From the NCBI GenBank assembly GCA_963808135.1, contig CAWEFA010000143.1, positions 19,774-83,773 of the forward strand: a stretch of 64,000 nt of DNA, written 5' to 3'. Under the pieces are notes generated by a model. That model was given only the letters and a program-made list of their open reading frames with translations, was not told where the DNA came from and did not search any database. The translations under genes were made by a program, and so were the position numbers. Of this stretch, positions 37,231 through 45,575 are shown piece by piece. Each line of letters starts with the position of its first letter. The first letter of the stretch is position 1. This DNA is from CAWEFA01 sp963808135 (GTDB lineage: Bacteria > Bacteroidota > Bacteroidia > Bacteroidales > DTGW01).

Positions 37231-37427
37231 TAACGTGAGTTCGATATAATATATGTGTAAATTTCATATAATCAAGAACAAAGCAAGTCCCCCTTTGAAA
37301 AGGGGGCAGGGGGATTGATATTTTTTGGCAATTTAGCAAATAAGAATCCAATCCCCCTACCCCCTTCGCCAAGGTGGAATAACGCAACAGTCATATTTTA
37401 AATATCTTATACATCGAACTCACGTTA
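37231..37427. mobile_element. MITE-like palindromic element (197 bp)
   Basis: Perfect 15-bp terminal inverted repeats TAACGTGAGTTCGAT (37231-37245) and ATCGAACTCACGTTA (37413-37427). A second inverted pair of C/G runs lies inside (CCCCCTTTGAAAAGGGGG near 37291, CCCCCTACCCCC near 37354). It contains no open frame of note. The outermost TA may be a target duplication, as for IS630/Tc1-type elements. It starts 2 bp after the HhH gene's stop codon and fills most of the 314-bp gap before dps. Confidence 0.65.
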
Positions 37428-37543
37428 AGTATGTAATAAATAAATATTTCAAAATCTCATGTTTTTAGTTTTTAGAAGACACCCAAGTTAGCCTGTCTAT
37501 CGCTGGCAGGTTCTCACGGCGTCGATTATTGAATTCAAAAATT

Positions 37544-38017
37544 ATGAAACTAACCACAGGATTCTCCGACAGTTACAAAGAAGAAATTGTAACTTTTCTC
37601 AACACGCTGTTAGCTGATGAGTACGCGCTTTATACCAAAACCCGGAATGCGCACTGGAACATTAATGGGCCAAATTTCCACGAACTGCATAATTTTTTTG
37701 AAAACCAGTATTTAGAGTTAGATGTAATAATTGATGATATTGCTGAACGGGTACGTTCATTCGGGCATTTTGCTTTAGGTTCCCTTAAGGAATTCCTTAC
37801 TGTTACACATATTGACAAAGAAAGCCACGACTTTAGTAATCCAAAGCAAATTATCCAAACTCTGGTTAACGACCACGAAACAATTATTCGAATTATTCGA
37901 AATGACATCACTCCTGTTACCAGCAAATACAATGAACTTGGAACAACTAATTTTTTATCAGGTTTAACGGGGCATCACGAAAAAATGGCCTCGATGCTTA
38001 AAACACTTCTATCTTAA
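37544..38017 (+). CDS. dps: Dps-family ferritin-like protein
   Basis: 157 residues from ATG 37544. The Dps/ferritin-like fold is shown by ADEYALYTKTRNAHWNINGPNFHELHNFFENQYLELDVIIDDIAERVRSFG, which holds the intersubunit ferroxidase residues (His in AHWN, Asp in LDVIID, Glu in AERVRS). Dps dodecamers oxidise and store iron and protect DNA in starvation or peroxide stress. The gene opens the stress cluster of two universal stress proteins, acetate kinase and CbpA. No R-type site is seen ahead of it. Confidence 0.92.
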   Translation: MKLTTGFSDSYKEEIVTFLNTLLADEYALYTKTRNAHWNINGPNFHELHNFFENQYLELDVIIDDIAERVRSFGHFALGSLKEFLTVTHIDKESHDFSNPKQIIQTLVNDHETIIRIIRNDITPVTSKYNELGTTNFLSGLTGHHEKMASMLKTLLS

Positions 38018-38050
38018 ACTGATTTTTTTAGCTGTCAAACTTAATTAGAA

Positions 38051-38557
38051 ATGCAAACTATTAAAATGACATTAATTGTATTTTTCACGCTTGCTGCTTT
38101 TGCTTGTAATAACCAACAAAGTAAAAAGCCGGAAGTTGGCGCCTCAGCAGTCAGAATATCGTCATCTAAAAAATCCAATATAAAAAAAATAAACAAAACT
38201 GAACAAAAAGAATTAAAGCCATGTGAATGCTTGGCAAAAGAGATTTTAACAACTTCTCCACGCTATAAGCAACTAACAGAAGGTCTTTATAAAGCGGTAA
38301 TAAAAAATGGAGGACAATTCTTTGGAATTAGTTTGGAAGGAAGCCCAAATCCACGACAAGATAAGGCATGGAGCTATTCCAAAACCTATAATTTTACGGT
38401 TTACGAAATGTATACGGACAGGCAGTTAAATACTGCCCGCTTTTCATTCAACCCAAATAAAAAACAGCTATATGAATATGATGCAGTTCACGACCAACTT
38501 AAACCGATAGAATTTGACAGGAACTTATTATTAAAATTTGAAACGCTTTGCAAATGA
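38051..38557 (+). CDS. Lipoprotein of unknown function
   Basis: 168 residues. A type II signal peptide ends AAFAC (Cys19). A lysine/serine-rich linker follows, then a small globular part with a Cys-x-Cys pair (KPCECLAKEI) and a second region rich in aromatics (SYSKTYNFTVYEMYTD). I do not recognise the family. It lies 33 bp after dps on the same strand and may be co-transcribed with it. Confidence 0.65.
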   Translation: MQTIKMTLIVFFTLAAFACNNQQSKKPEVGASAVRISSSKKSNIKKINKTEQKELKPCECLAKEILTTSPRYKQLTEGLYKAVIKNGGQFFGISLEGSPNPRQDKAWSYSKTYNFTVYEMYTDRQLNTARFSFNPNKKQLYEYDAVHDQLKPIEFDRNLLLKFETLCK

Positions 38558-38701
38558 GTAGAAAAAACAGGCAAATAGACTGTAGGCTATTAGGCTATAG
38601 AAAAGTTTCTTAAGATATTATACTATTCTGTGATTAATAAAACTGGTGTTCAAAATGATTTGCATTTTTCTAAATTTCTAAAAGTCTATAGTCTAAACAA
38701 C

Positions 38702-38717
38702 CTAAGTAGTTACTTAG
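38702..38717. promoter_or_regulatory. Possible operator: inverted repeat ahead of the first usp gene
   Basis: CTAAGTA and TACTTAG are exact complements around GT, 34 bp before the Usp start codon. It could be a binding site for a dimeric regulator; no second copy was noticed. Confidence 0.35.
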
Positions 38718-38750
38718 ATAAAAAATACAACTAACATAAAAACAAATAAA

Positions 38751-39218
38751 ATGAAAAAAGTATTGATTGCACTGGATTATAATCCAACCGCACAAAAAGT
38801 AGCAGAAACAGGTTTTTCATTAGCCAAAACTATGGGTGCTGAAGTTACATTGTTGCATGTAATAACAGATCCGGTGTATTATTCTTCAACGGAATATTCC
38901 CCAATAATGGGGTTTACCGGCTTCATGGATACAGGCCCATTGCAATTAGATAGTGTCGATGGGTTGAAAAAGGCATCGCAACATTTTCTTGATAAAGCAA
39001 AACACCACCTTGGCGATAAAAACATTAAAACCCTGGTAAAAGAAGGCGATTTTGCCGAATCAATTTTAAAGGCTGCAAAAGACTTGCATGTAGATATTAT
39101 TGTTATGGGTTCTCACAGTCGGAGGTGGCTGGATGAAATACTAATGGGAAGTGTAACGGAAAAAGTTTTACATCATACTTCTATACCACTATTCATTATT
39201 CCGACTAAAAAAACATAA
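38751..39218 (+). CDS. Universal stress protein (single UspA domain)
   Basis: 155 residues, one UspA domain of Rossmann-like alpha/beta fold. The start KKVLIALDYNPTAQKVAETGFSLAK and the C-terminal ATP-binding loop IVMGSHSRRWLDEILMGSVTEKVLHH (G-x2-G-x9-GS-type) place it among ATP-binding members. Proteins of this family help survival under starvation, oxidative or low-oxygen stress. A two-domain Usp follows after 58 bp. Confidence 0.9.
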   Translation: MKKVLIALDYNPTAQKVAETGFSLAKTMGAEVTLLHVITDPVYYSSTEYSPIMGFTGFMDTGPLQLDSVDGLKKASQHFLDKAKHHLGDKNIKTLVKEGDFAESILKAAKDLHVDIIVMGSHSRRWLDEILMGSVTEKVLHHTSIPLFIIPTKKT

Positions 39219-39276
39219 CTAATTTGAAAAGACATAAAAACTAAAGTATTCCTTATTACGAATAAATTGATAACTT

Positions 39277-40146
39277 ATGAAGACAATTATTGTTCCCCTC
39301 GATTTTTCAGATGAGTCATTAACCGGATTGAATTTTTCTTTAATGCTTGCAAATAAAACCGATGCGAATATACAAATGGTTCATGTTATTGGGAAGAATG
39401 ACAATATTAACAATGAACTGCTGGGAAAGGAGCATCAACAGACAAAAATGAAATTTGATGATATAGTTCAAAGGTACAAAGAGAAAAAAAAATTAAATTT
39501 CGACTTGAGTTATACAATTAAAGAAGGTAAAATATTTAAGGAAATAACAGATTTGGCAGATAAGTATGATGACGCCCTGATAGTGCTTTCAACCCATGGG
39601 GAATCGGGCTTTGAAGAATTGTTCATTGGAGGTAATGCTTACAAAATAACCTCTCATTCGAAGGTTCCGGTTATTACTGTCAGAAGGAGTAAAACACCTT
39701 CAAATATTGATAAAATTATATTGCCCATGGATATTACTTTTCAGACAAGGGAAAAGGTTCCGTATACGGTTAAGTTGGCAAAGCTATTTAATTCAGAAAT
39801 TCACCTGCTTACCGTAAGACGCTCAGAATACAAGAGTATTGAGAAAAAACTTCATCAGTATGCCAAACAGGTGGCTTTTTACATTAAAGCCCACAAAATT
39901 CCTTGCATAGTCAAACATCTGAAAGGCGACAACCTCACTGATATAACTCTTGATTATTCACGCTCAGTAAATGCTGACCTGATATCAATAATGACGGAGC
40001 AGGAGAAGAGTGTTTCCAATTTGCTGTTGGGCAGCTATGCCCACCAAATGATAAACAAATCTTATATTCCTATATTATCATTTCCTACATATCAAATACG
40101 TGTAGTAACAGACGATATCTGGTCTTTAGGTGAGTTTAATGCCTGA
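39277..40146 (+). CDS. Universal stress protein with two Usp domains
   Basis: 289 residues, two UspA domains in tandem (about 1-145 and 146-280). The first has KTIIVPLDFSDESLTGLNFSLMLA and a loop LSTHGESGFEELFIGGNAYKI; the second starts DKIILPMDITFQTREK and ends ISIMTEQEKSVSNLLLGSYAHQMI, with a weaker nucleotide loop. Tandem Usp proteins form intramolecular pairs. With the neighbouring Usp, Dps and acetate kinase genes it forms a low-energy or low-oxygen stress neighbourhood. Confidence 0.9.
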   Translation: MKTIIVPLDFSDESLTGLNFSLMLANKTDANIQMVHVIGKNDNINNELLGKEHQQTKMKFDDIVQRYKEKKKLNFDLSYTIKEGKIFKEITDLADKYDDALIVLSTHGESGFEELFIGGNAYKITSHSKVPVITVRRSKTPSNIDKIILPMDITFQTREKVPYTVKLAKLFNSEIHLLTVRRSEYKSIEKKLHQYAKQVAFYIKAHKIPCIVKHLKGDNLTDITLDYSRSVNADLISIMTEQEKSVSNLLLGSYAHQMINKSYIPILSFPTYQIRVVTDDIWSLGEFNA

Positions 40147-40251
40147 TATTCCTTTTGGATTGGAAGAAAAAGTGATGACAAGGACATATGGAGAGACAGA
40201 GCTAAAATACATTTATTCTTATCTTGAATTGTATAATACTTTCTGTAACCA

Positions 40252-40285
40252 TTTGAAGTATTTTTATTAAAATAACTTAACTTTG
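40252..40285 (+). promoter_or_regulatory. Bacteroidota-type promoter for ackA (TTTG ... TAACTTTG)
   Basis: A -33 TTTG (40252-40255) and a -7 TAACTTTG (40278-40285) are 22 bp apart, close to the usual spacing. Unlike R1-R9 it has a -33 box and no TGTAAC repeats. It is about 90 bp ahead of ackA. Confidence 0.6.
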
Positions 40286-40372
40286 ATTGAGTGTTTTAAA
40301 GAAATAATAAAATAATGAAAAATTCACTTTTTTTCATACTATGATTACTTATAGTAAATATAGGATTTAGCT

Positions 40373-41590
40373 ATGAACATATTGGTTTTTAACTGCGGGA
40401 GTTCATCAGTATCTTACAAAGTTTTTGGAATTGATGATAAAAAGAATATTGAAGTTATCATCGTGGGTAAAGCACATAGGGTAGGAGTAAAAGGCAGTGA
40501 ACCTTCATTTGTGGAGCATAAGTATAAAGAAAGGATTCAAAAAGATGTAGTGCCAATAACCAATTACAGGCAGGCTGCAAAGCTAATATTAAAGTTCATT
40601 AAAGAAAATAATATTATAATAGATTGTATAGGCAACAGATTTGCTCATGGTGGGACTTATTTTCAAAAATCTGCTATTGTTAATGAAGAGAACCTGAGAA
40701 AACTCGAATTATGTATGCCGCTTGCACCTCTTCATAACCCTATTGCCCTGAGTGTGATTTTTGAATCAAGGAAAGTTTTTCCTGATATCCGGCAATATGT
40801 TGTTTTTGATTCTGCATTTCATTCGTCTATTCCGGATTTTGCTTACACTTATGCGCTGCCGAAGCATATAGCGGAAAAATACAATTATCGAAAATATGGT
40901 TTTCATGGACTTTCTTATTTATATGTTATTAAAACTGTATCTGAATTTTTGGAAACACCGGCTGAAAAACTGAAAATCGTTGCATGCCACCTCGGAACGG
41001 GCGGTTCAAGTGTGGTGGCAGTTAAAAATGGTTGTTCTGTTGACACTTCTATGGGCTTTTCTCCTTTATCCGGGCTTATGATGAGTACGCGAAGCGGGGA
41101 TATTGACCCGATGATTATGATATATCTGATGGTTTATTATGGTTACAGGAATGATGATTTGTTGAATTTACTCAATAAAAAAAGCGGCCTGCTCGGTGTT
41201 TCCGGATTTTCAAGCGATATAAGAGACATCATAGAAAGGATTTCCAAAGAAAAAAAGGCGGGGCTTGCTTTCAATATGTATATACAGCGGTTAAAAAAAT
41301 TTATAGGAAGTTATGTTATTGCCGCGTTAGGAGGGCTTGATGTTTTAATATTTACGGATGATATAGGCATAAAGAATCCGCTTGTCAGGGAAAAAGTATG
41401 TGATGACATGGAATGGTGTGGAATTGCGCTAAACAAAGAAAAGAATATAAATTATGGTATGAAAAAACCGGAACTACTGAATTCAAGTAATTCAAAAGTT
41501 CGTATTATTGCTATACCAACAGATGAGGAAATTGTTATGGTGTGGGAAGGTATTAAATTATTAAATGAAGAAAAAAATGTTGCTTTTTGA
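40373..41590 (+). CDS. ackA: Acetate kinase with altered adenosine loop
   Basis: 405 residues, ASKHA-fold acetate/propionate kinase: acetyl phosphate + ADP to acetate + ATP, or the reverse. Catalytic residues are kept: FNCGSSS at the N-terminus, Arg in NRFAHGG, Asp in FDSAFH, His in YGFHGLSY, Arg in STRSGDIDP and Glu in IPTDEE. The usual GGIGEN nucleotide loop reads DDIGIK, and the final His of HGTSH is Tyr, so activity may be changed. The next gene, a degenerate paralogue, overlaps its end by 26 bp. No phosphotransacetylase gene is visible nearby. Confidence 0.85.
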   Translation: MNILVFNCGSSSVSYKVFGIDDKKNIEVIIVGKAHRVGVKGSEPSFVEHKYKERIQKDVVPITNYRQAAKLILKFIKENNIIIDCIGNRFAHGGTYFQKSAIVNEENLRKLELCMPLAPLHNPIALSVIFESRKVFPDIRQYVVFDSAFHSSIPDFAYTYALPKHIAEKYNYRKYGFHGLSYLYVIKTVSEFLETPAEKLKIVACHLGTGGSSVVAVKNGCSVDTSMGFSPLSGLMMSTRSGDIDPMIMIYLMVYYGYRNDDLLNLLNKKSGLLGVSGFSSDIRDIIERISKEKKAGLAFNMYIQRLKKFIGSYVIAALGGLDVLIFTDDIGIKNPLVREKVCDDMEWCGIALNKEKNINYGMKKPELLNSSNSKVRIIAIPTDEEIVMVWEGIKLLNEEKNVAF

Positions 41591-42623
41591 CCCAGAATTG
41601 CCATACCTGAAATGGCACAGGATGAACAATGGGAAAACCGATGAGGGTAAATGCATTTTTGAAAAAAAATGTTTGGATACTGTGAGTGAAAAACTTGGAG
41701 ATATTAAAGATGTGAGAAAAATAGGGTATATATTATATCATGGAGGCGAAGAAATTAAATCGCAAGTGAGCCGTTTGACGGAAAAAAATATTTTTGATTT
41801 TGAAAAGTGCATTAAATACAACCCTGAGCTTAATGATATAACCTTTAAAACAGCAAAATACTGGATGAAGAAAATCCCCGAAGCGGAGCATTTTTTGTTT
41901 TGTGATACTGCATTTTTTTTGAAGCTTCCTCAGGAAGCATCCACTTATGCCATTCCATATGAACTCAGCAGGAAAGGTGTAAAAAGATATGGAGGATACG
42001 GCCTGCTTCACCAGTGGGTTTATAATAAAACAGGACTACTTAATAATTTTGGCAAACACAGATCGATAAGCGTTTATCTGGGAAATAACACAAACATAGC
42101 TGCCATAAGAAACCATAAGCCTCTGGATACAAGCATGGGTTTTACCCACATTGAAGGAATAATGTCATCCGGAGGTTGCGGCGATATAGACCCTACAATA
42201 ATATTTCAGCTTAATAATTCGGGTTTGGCGCTTAATGAAATTAACAAGCTGCTTAGTCAGGAAAGCGGATTCTCAGCATTTCTGGGTAAAAATGCCAGTT
42301 TTCTTGATGTTATTAATAACAATGACAAAGGAAAGGCAGCGGATGTAAAAGAAGTTTTCAGCTATAGTATAATAAAATACATTGGGGCTTATTTTGCTGA
42401 ACTCGGAGGTGTGGATGCCATAGTTTTTTTAAGCGAAAATATTGGGGCTGTCGGCGACTTTATTCTGAAAATAATAGAAAAACTCCAGTTTTTAGGGGTA
42501 AAATGTAAATTGAAAGAGGAGGGCCAGGATGATTTTTTTCAAATATCAGAACTAAATTCAGAAATAAAAGTCTATTGTTATAATTACAATAAGTGGAATA
42601 TTTTAAATCAAAATATTTTATAA
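41565..42623 (+). CDS. Degenerate acetate-kinase paralogue (probable pseudoenzyme)
   Basis: 352 residues. The fold is recognisable: CDTAFFLKLPQEASTYAIPYELSRKGVKRYGGYG, DTSMGFTHIEGIMSSGGCGDIDP and FSYSIIKYIGAYFAELGGVDAIVFL align with acetate kinase. The NCGSSS phosphate loop is absent, Arg of HRxxHGG is lost (YILYHGG), the catalytic His of YGFHG is replaced (YGGYG), and Arg of TRSGDIDP is lost (GGCGDIDP); only the DTAF Asp remains. The frame is intact and overlaps ackA by 26 bp, so it is maintained and co-translated. A regulatory or structural partner of AckA is inferred. Confidence 0.8.
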   Translation: MKKKMLLFDPELPYLKWHRMNNGKTDEGKCIFEKKCLDTVSEKLGDIKDVRKIGYILYHGGEEIKSQVSRLTEKNIFDFEKCIKYNPELNDITFKTAKYWMKKIPEAEHFLFCDTAFFLKLPQEASTYAIPYELSRKGVKRYGGYGLLHQWVYNKTGLLNNFGKHRSISVYLGNNTNIAAIRNHKPLDTSMGFTHIEGIMSSGGCGDIDPTIIFQLNNSGLALNEINKLLSQESGFSAFLGKNASFLDVINNNDKGKAADVKEVFSYSIIKYIGAYFAELGGVDAIVFLSENIGAVGDFILKIIEKLQFLGVKCKLKEEGQDDFFQISELNSEIKVYCYNYNKWNILNQNIL

Positions 42624-42637
42624 AAGGAGAAAATAAA

Positions 42638-43429
42638 ATGAAAAAAGAAAAAGTATTTTTAGAAGATGTGGGATTAAAAGACCTTCCATTTCCGATGAAG
42701 GTAATCTCGAAAGTTAACATTGATGGCCAGCCTACGATTGCGAACATTTCCATTAATGCGCGTATCATGCAGGGGTTTGAAGCAGAATGGATAGATAAAT
42801 TCATTAAAATTCTGCATTCTCACAGGGAAAAAATAGGAACTAAAACATTAGCCGCGAATATTCAGGATTATCTTAAAGAATTGAACGCATCAATGGTTGT
42901 TATTGATTTCAATTATCCATTTTTTATTGAAAAGACAACTCCTGTTTCAAAAGAAAAATGTCTTGTCAGATACATGTGTACATACAGTGCAAAAGCATCT
43001 GTTTCTACAGAAAAACCGAAAATAATTTTTAAAATATCTGTGCCGGCACTTACTACATATCCACTTTCAGATGAGGCACATAAAGGAGGTTTGTTTGCCC
43101 AATTAAGTATTGTAAATATTGAAATAGAACCTAAAGACCAGATATTTCCTGAGGATATTGTAGATATGATAGATAAGCACGCGATAGCCCCGGTTTATTC
43201 ATTTCTGACAAAAGAAGACCAAAGTTTTATTATTAATAAATTACATACAGAGTTAAAAACAAGTGTCGTTTTAACTGGTGAAATAAAAGATGAACTTGCG
43301 CACAACAGAGAAATAGAATGGTATAAAGTCAGTTGCGCTAACTTTGGAATGTTACATTCCTACACTACTTTAATAAGCACTGAAAAAAGCATGTGGATTC
43401 CGTTCAGCGGTACCGAAGACGAGATTTAG
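42638..43429 (+). CDS. FolE2 (GTP cyclohydrolase IB)-like protein lacking metal ligands
   Basis: 263 residues from ATG 42638, preceded 8 bp by a strong AAGGAG Shine-Dalgarno. The whole length aligns with FolE2/GCYH-IB: VGLKDLPFPMKV, FPFF-like YPFFIEKTTPVS and VPALTTYPLSDEAHKGG. Compared without gaps to the family motif CPCSxEI...GAHNQRS, the metal-binding Cys is Leu, the His is Phe, and the Glu of the later motif appears as Gln. It is therefore unlikely to open GTP for folate or queuosine synthesis. It directly follows the acetate-kinase pair; the shared purpose is unknown. Confidence 0.78.
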   Translation: MKKEKVFLEDVGLKDLPFPMKVISKVNIDGQPTIANISINARIMQGFEAEWIDKFIKILHSHREKIGTKTLAANIQDYLKELNASMVVIDFNYPFFIEKTTPVSKEKCLVRYMCTYSAKASVSTEKPKIIFKISVPALTTYPLSDEAHKGGLFAQLSIVNIEIEPKDQIFPEDIVDMIDKHAIAPVYSFLTKEDQSFIINKLHTELKTSVVLTGEIKDELAHNREIEWYKVSCANFGMLHSYTTLISTEKSMWIPFSGTEDEI

Positions 43430-43600
43430 ATTTGTTTAATCTTGCTAACTGACTGCCCGATATTTGTTATCCGGTCTTTGGCGGGTTGAATAGTATAAAT
43501 ATTGATCCCAGATATTGCTGAAAGGTTTAAAAACGATTGGTCTTTATCGCAAGATTTCAAAATGGATTAATTTTATACGGCTGATGAAAAAAGATATATC

Positions 43601-43690
43601 GATTAATCGTTCTATAAAGCCTGATAAATGCAATTCAATAAATGCATGTCTTTCTTAGACTATTATAAAATATGCGCAATTAAAAATAAC
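43601..43690 (+). pseudogene. Duplicate of the cbpA leader and first codons
   Basis: The sequence from 43601 to 43672 matches 44625-44697 (about three-quarters identical by eye), covering the cbpA leader, its ATG (here 43646) and the start MSFLDYYKI (MTYLDYYKI in cbpA). It then diverges and is followed at once by the Shine-Dalgarno of the pirin gene. It looks like the remnant left when the pirin gene was inserted. Confidence 0.7.
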
Positions 43691-43713
43691 TGTTATAATA
43701 GAAGGAGCTAAGT

Positions 43714-44541
43714 ATGGAAAAAATAATTCTGACAGGACATTCAACTATTGACGGAGCAGGTGTTAAAATATTTAGAGTTTTCGCTAATGATAGTGCGAAA
43801 CTTACAGACCCTTTCTTGCTTCTGGATAATTTCGGCTCTGACAAGCCGGAAGATTATATCCGCGGATTTCCCTGGCATCCTCATAGAGGTATAGAAACAG
43901 TGACCTATATGCTGGAAGGAAAGGTTGAACATGAGGACAGCATAGGAAATAAGGGAATAATAAGCTCAGGCGATATCCAATGGATGACTGCGGGTAGTGG
44001 CATACTTCACCAGGAGATGCCAAAAGCACAGAAAGGCATGATGCAAGGGATGCAATTATGGGTCAACTTGTCATCGGGAAATAAAATGACTTCCCCAAAA
44101 TATAGGGGAATTACAAGTAAGGAGATTCCGGTAATAAAAATGGATGGTGTAGAGGTCAAGGTCATTTCAGGCACTTATGGTAATAAAAAAGGCCCGGTTA
44201 AAGACTTGAATGTTGACGTAGAATATTTTGATGTTTCATTGGATAAGGGAATGACGATAGCGTTTGGTATAAAAAAAGATTACACAACATTTTGTTATCT
44301 GGTTGAAGGGAAAGGCGACTTTGAAGACAGCATTTTGGAAAAGAGACAATTGATTTTATTTAAAGATGTTGCAAACCTTGCTGTGAAAGCAAAAGAAAAT
44401 TTAAGGTTCATGCTGGTCTCTGGAATGCCCATTAATGAGCCAATTGCCTGGGGTGGGCCGATCGTGATGAACACCCAGGAGGAACTGCGGATCGCGTTCA
44501 ACGAACTCGACCGGGGGACATTCATAAAAGCCAAGAGATGA
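43714..44541 (+). CDS. Pirin-family protein
   Basis: 275 residues, bicupin pirin fold. The N-terminal cupin has the metal ligands WHPHRGIET (two His) and GILHQEMP (His, Glu), as in iron-binding pirins; members act as quercetinase or transcription cofactors. An AAGGAG Shine-Dalgarno (43702-43707) is unusual for this genome. The last 30 codons (44440-44525) switch to GC-rich codons: 35 of 60 bases are G/C at 44461-44520 against 17 of 60 at 44341-44400. Flanked by imperfect direct repeats carrying the cbpA 5' end. Probably acquired by transfer. Confidence 0.88.
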   Translation: MEKIILTGHSTIDGAGVKIFRVFANDSAKLTDPFLLLDNFGSDKPEDYIRGFPWHPHRGIETVTYMLEGKVEHEDSIGNKGIISSGDIQWMTAGSGILHQEMPKAQKGMMQGMQLWVNLSSGNKMTSPKYRGITSKEIPVIKMDGVEVKVISGTYGNKKGPVKDLNVDVEYFDVSLDKGMTIAFGIKKDYTTFCYLVEGKGDFEDSILEKRQLILFKDVANLAVKAKENLRFMLVSGMPINEPIAWGGPIVMNTQEELRIAFNELDRGTFIKAKR

Positions 44542-44624
44542 AGTTCATTCACATGACTATTTTTTTCACTTGTTTATGTATAATACATTGAAATAAAATA
44601 TTTTGAATATTTAAAAGAATATAC

Positions 44625-44697
44625 TGATTATCCGCTCTATAAAACCTGACCAACACAATTTTATAACTGCATGACTTACTTAGACTACTATAAAATA
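44625..44697 (+). repeat. Direct repeat, second copy (leader and start of cbpA)
   Basis: Partner of 43601-43672. This copy is in its functional place, running into the intact cbpA reading frame at 44671. Together the two flank the pirin gene. Confidence 0.7.
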
Positions 44698-45558
44698 TTA
44701 GAGATAGATAAAACGGCAACGACAAAGGACATCAAAGGCGCCTATCGGAAATTGGCCAGGAAGTATCACCCCGATTTAAACCCAAATGATAAAGATGCCA
44801 AAAGAAAATTTCAGGAGATCAATGAAGCTAATGAAGTATTGAGCGATCCCGAAAAACGAAAGAAATACGATCAATACGGAAAGGATTGGCAACATGCCGA
44901 ACAGTTTGAAAATGCAAAACAGCACCAGGAACAATCGTCTAATTCTCGTGGGGCAAGGTATACTGATTCACAAACTGAAGGAGATTTTTCCGATTTTTTT
45001 GAATCCATGTTTGGCGGATCAACTGGTGCCGGCAGAAGCAGACAAGTGAAATTTAGGGGAGAAGATTACAATGCGGAATTGCATCTCGACCTCATCGATG
45101 CATATAAAACCCACAAACAAACATTGTCGGTAAACGGGAAAAACATAAGGATTACTATACCTGCCGGAATTGAAAATGGGCAAATAATTAAAATAGCAGG
45201 GCATGGGGGTCAGGGAATAAATGGTGGCCCAAATGGCGATTTATATATTGCATTTTCAATAGCCAATCACCCTAAATTTAAACGATTGGGAGATAATTTA
45301 TATACTTCGGCAGATTTAGATTTATACACAGCTGTGTTGGGAGGTGAAATCACAATTGATACCTTAAACGGAAAAGTGAAACTAAAAGTAAAGCCCGAAA
45401 CGCAAAATGGATGTAAAATAAAGTTAAAAGGTAAGGGATTTCCTGTTTATAAAAATGAAGGGCAATTTGGAGATTTATTTATTACCTATGCCATTAAAGT
45501 TCCGACAAATTTAACGGATAAGCAAAAAGCATTATTTACTGAATTGTCAAAATCGTAA
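44671..45558 (+). CDS. cbpA: CbpA-type DnaJ co-chaperone
   Basis: 295 residues. The J domain occupies 1-68 with the Hsp70-activating HPD in RKYHPDLNP and the family YDQYGKDW. A G/S/Q-rich linker (70-115) follows, then two C-terminal substrate-binding domains (FRGEDYNAELHLDLIDAY, LKGKGFPVYKNEGQFGDLFITYAI). There is no DnaJ zinc-finger, so CbpA type rather than DnaJ. It stimulates DnaK and in E. coli also binds curved DNA. The CbpM-like modulator gene follows after 17 bp, the usual pair. Confidence 0.92.
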   Translation: MTYLDYYKILEIDKTATTKDIKGAYRKLARKYHPDLNPNDKDAKRKFQEINEANEVLSDPEKRKKYDQYGKDWQHAEQFENAKQHQEQSSNSRGARYTDSQTEGDFSDFFESMFGGSTGAGRSRQVKFRGEDYNAELHLDLIDAYKTHKQTLSVNGKNIRITIPAGIENGQIIKIAGHGGQGINGGPNGDLYIAFSIANHPKFKRLGDNLYTSADLDLYTAVLGGEITIDTLNGKVKLKVKPETQNGCKIKLKGKGFPVYKNEGQFGDLFITYAIKVPTNLTDKQKALFTELSKS

Positions 45559-45575
45559 TTTTTAAATCGTAAAAA

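Noticed and set aside
37231..37427. Inverted repeat as an ordinary terminator only
   Set aside because: The terminal repeats are about 170 bp apart and perfect over 15 bp with TA edges, which fits a small mobile element better.
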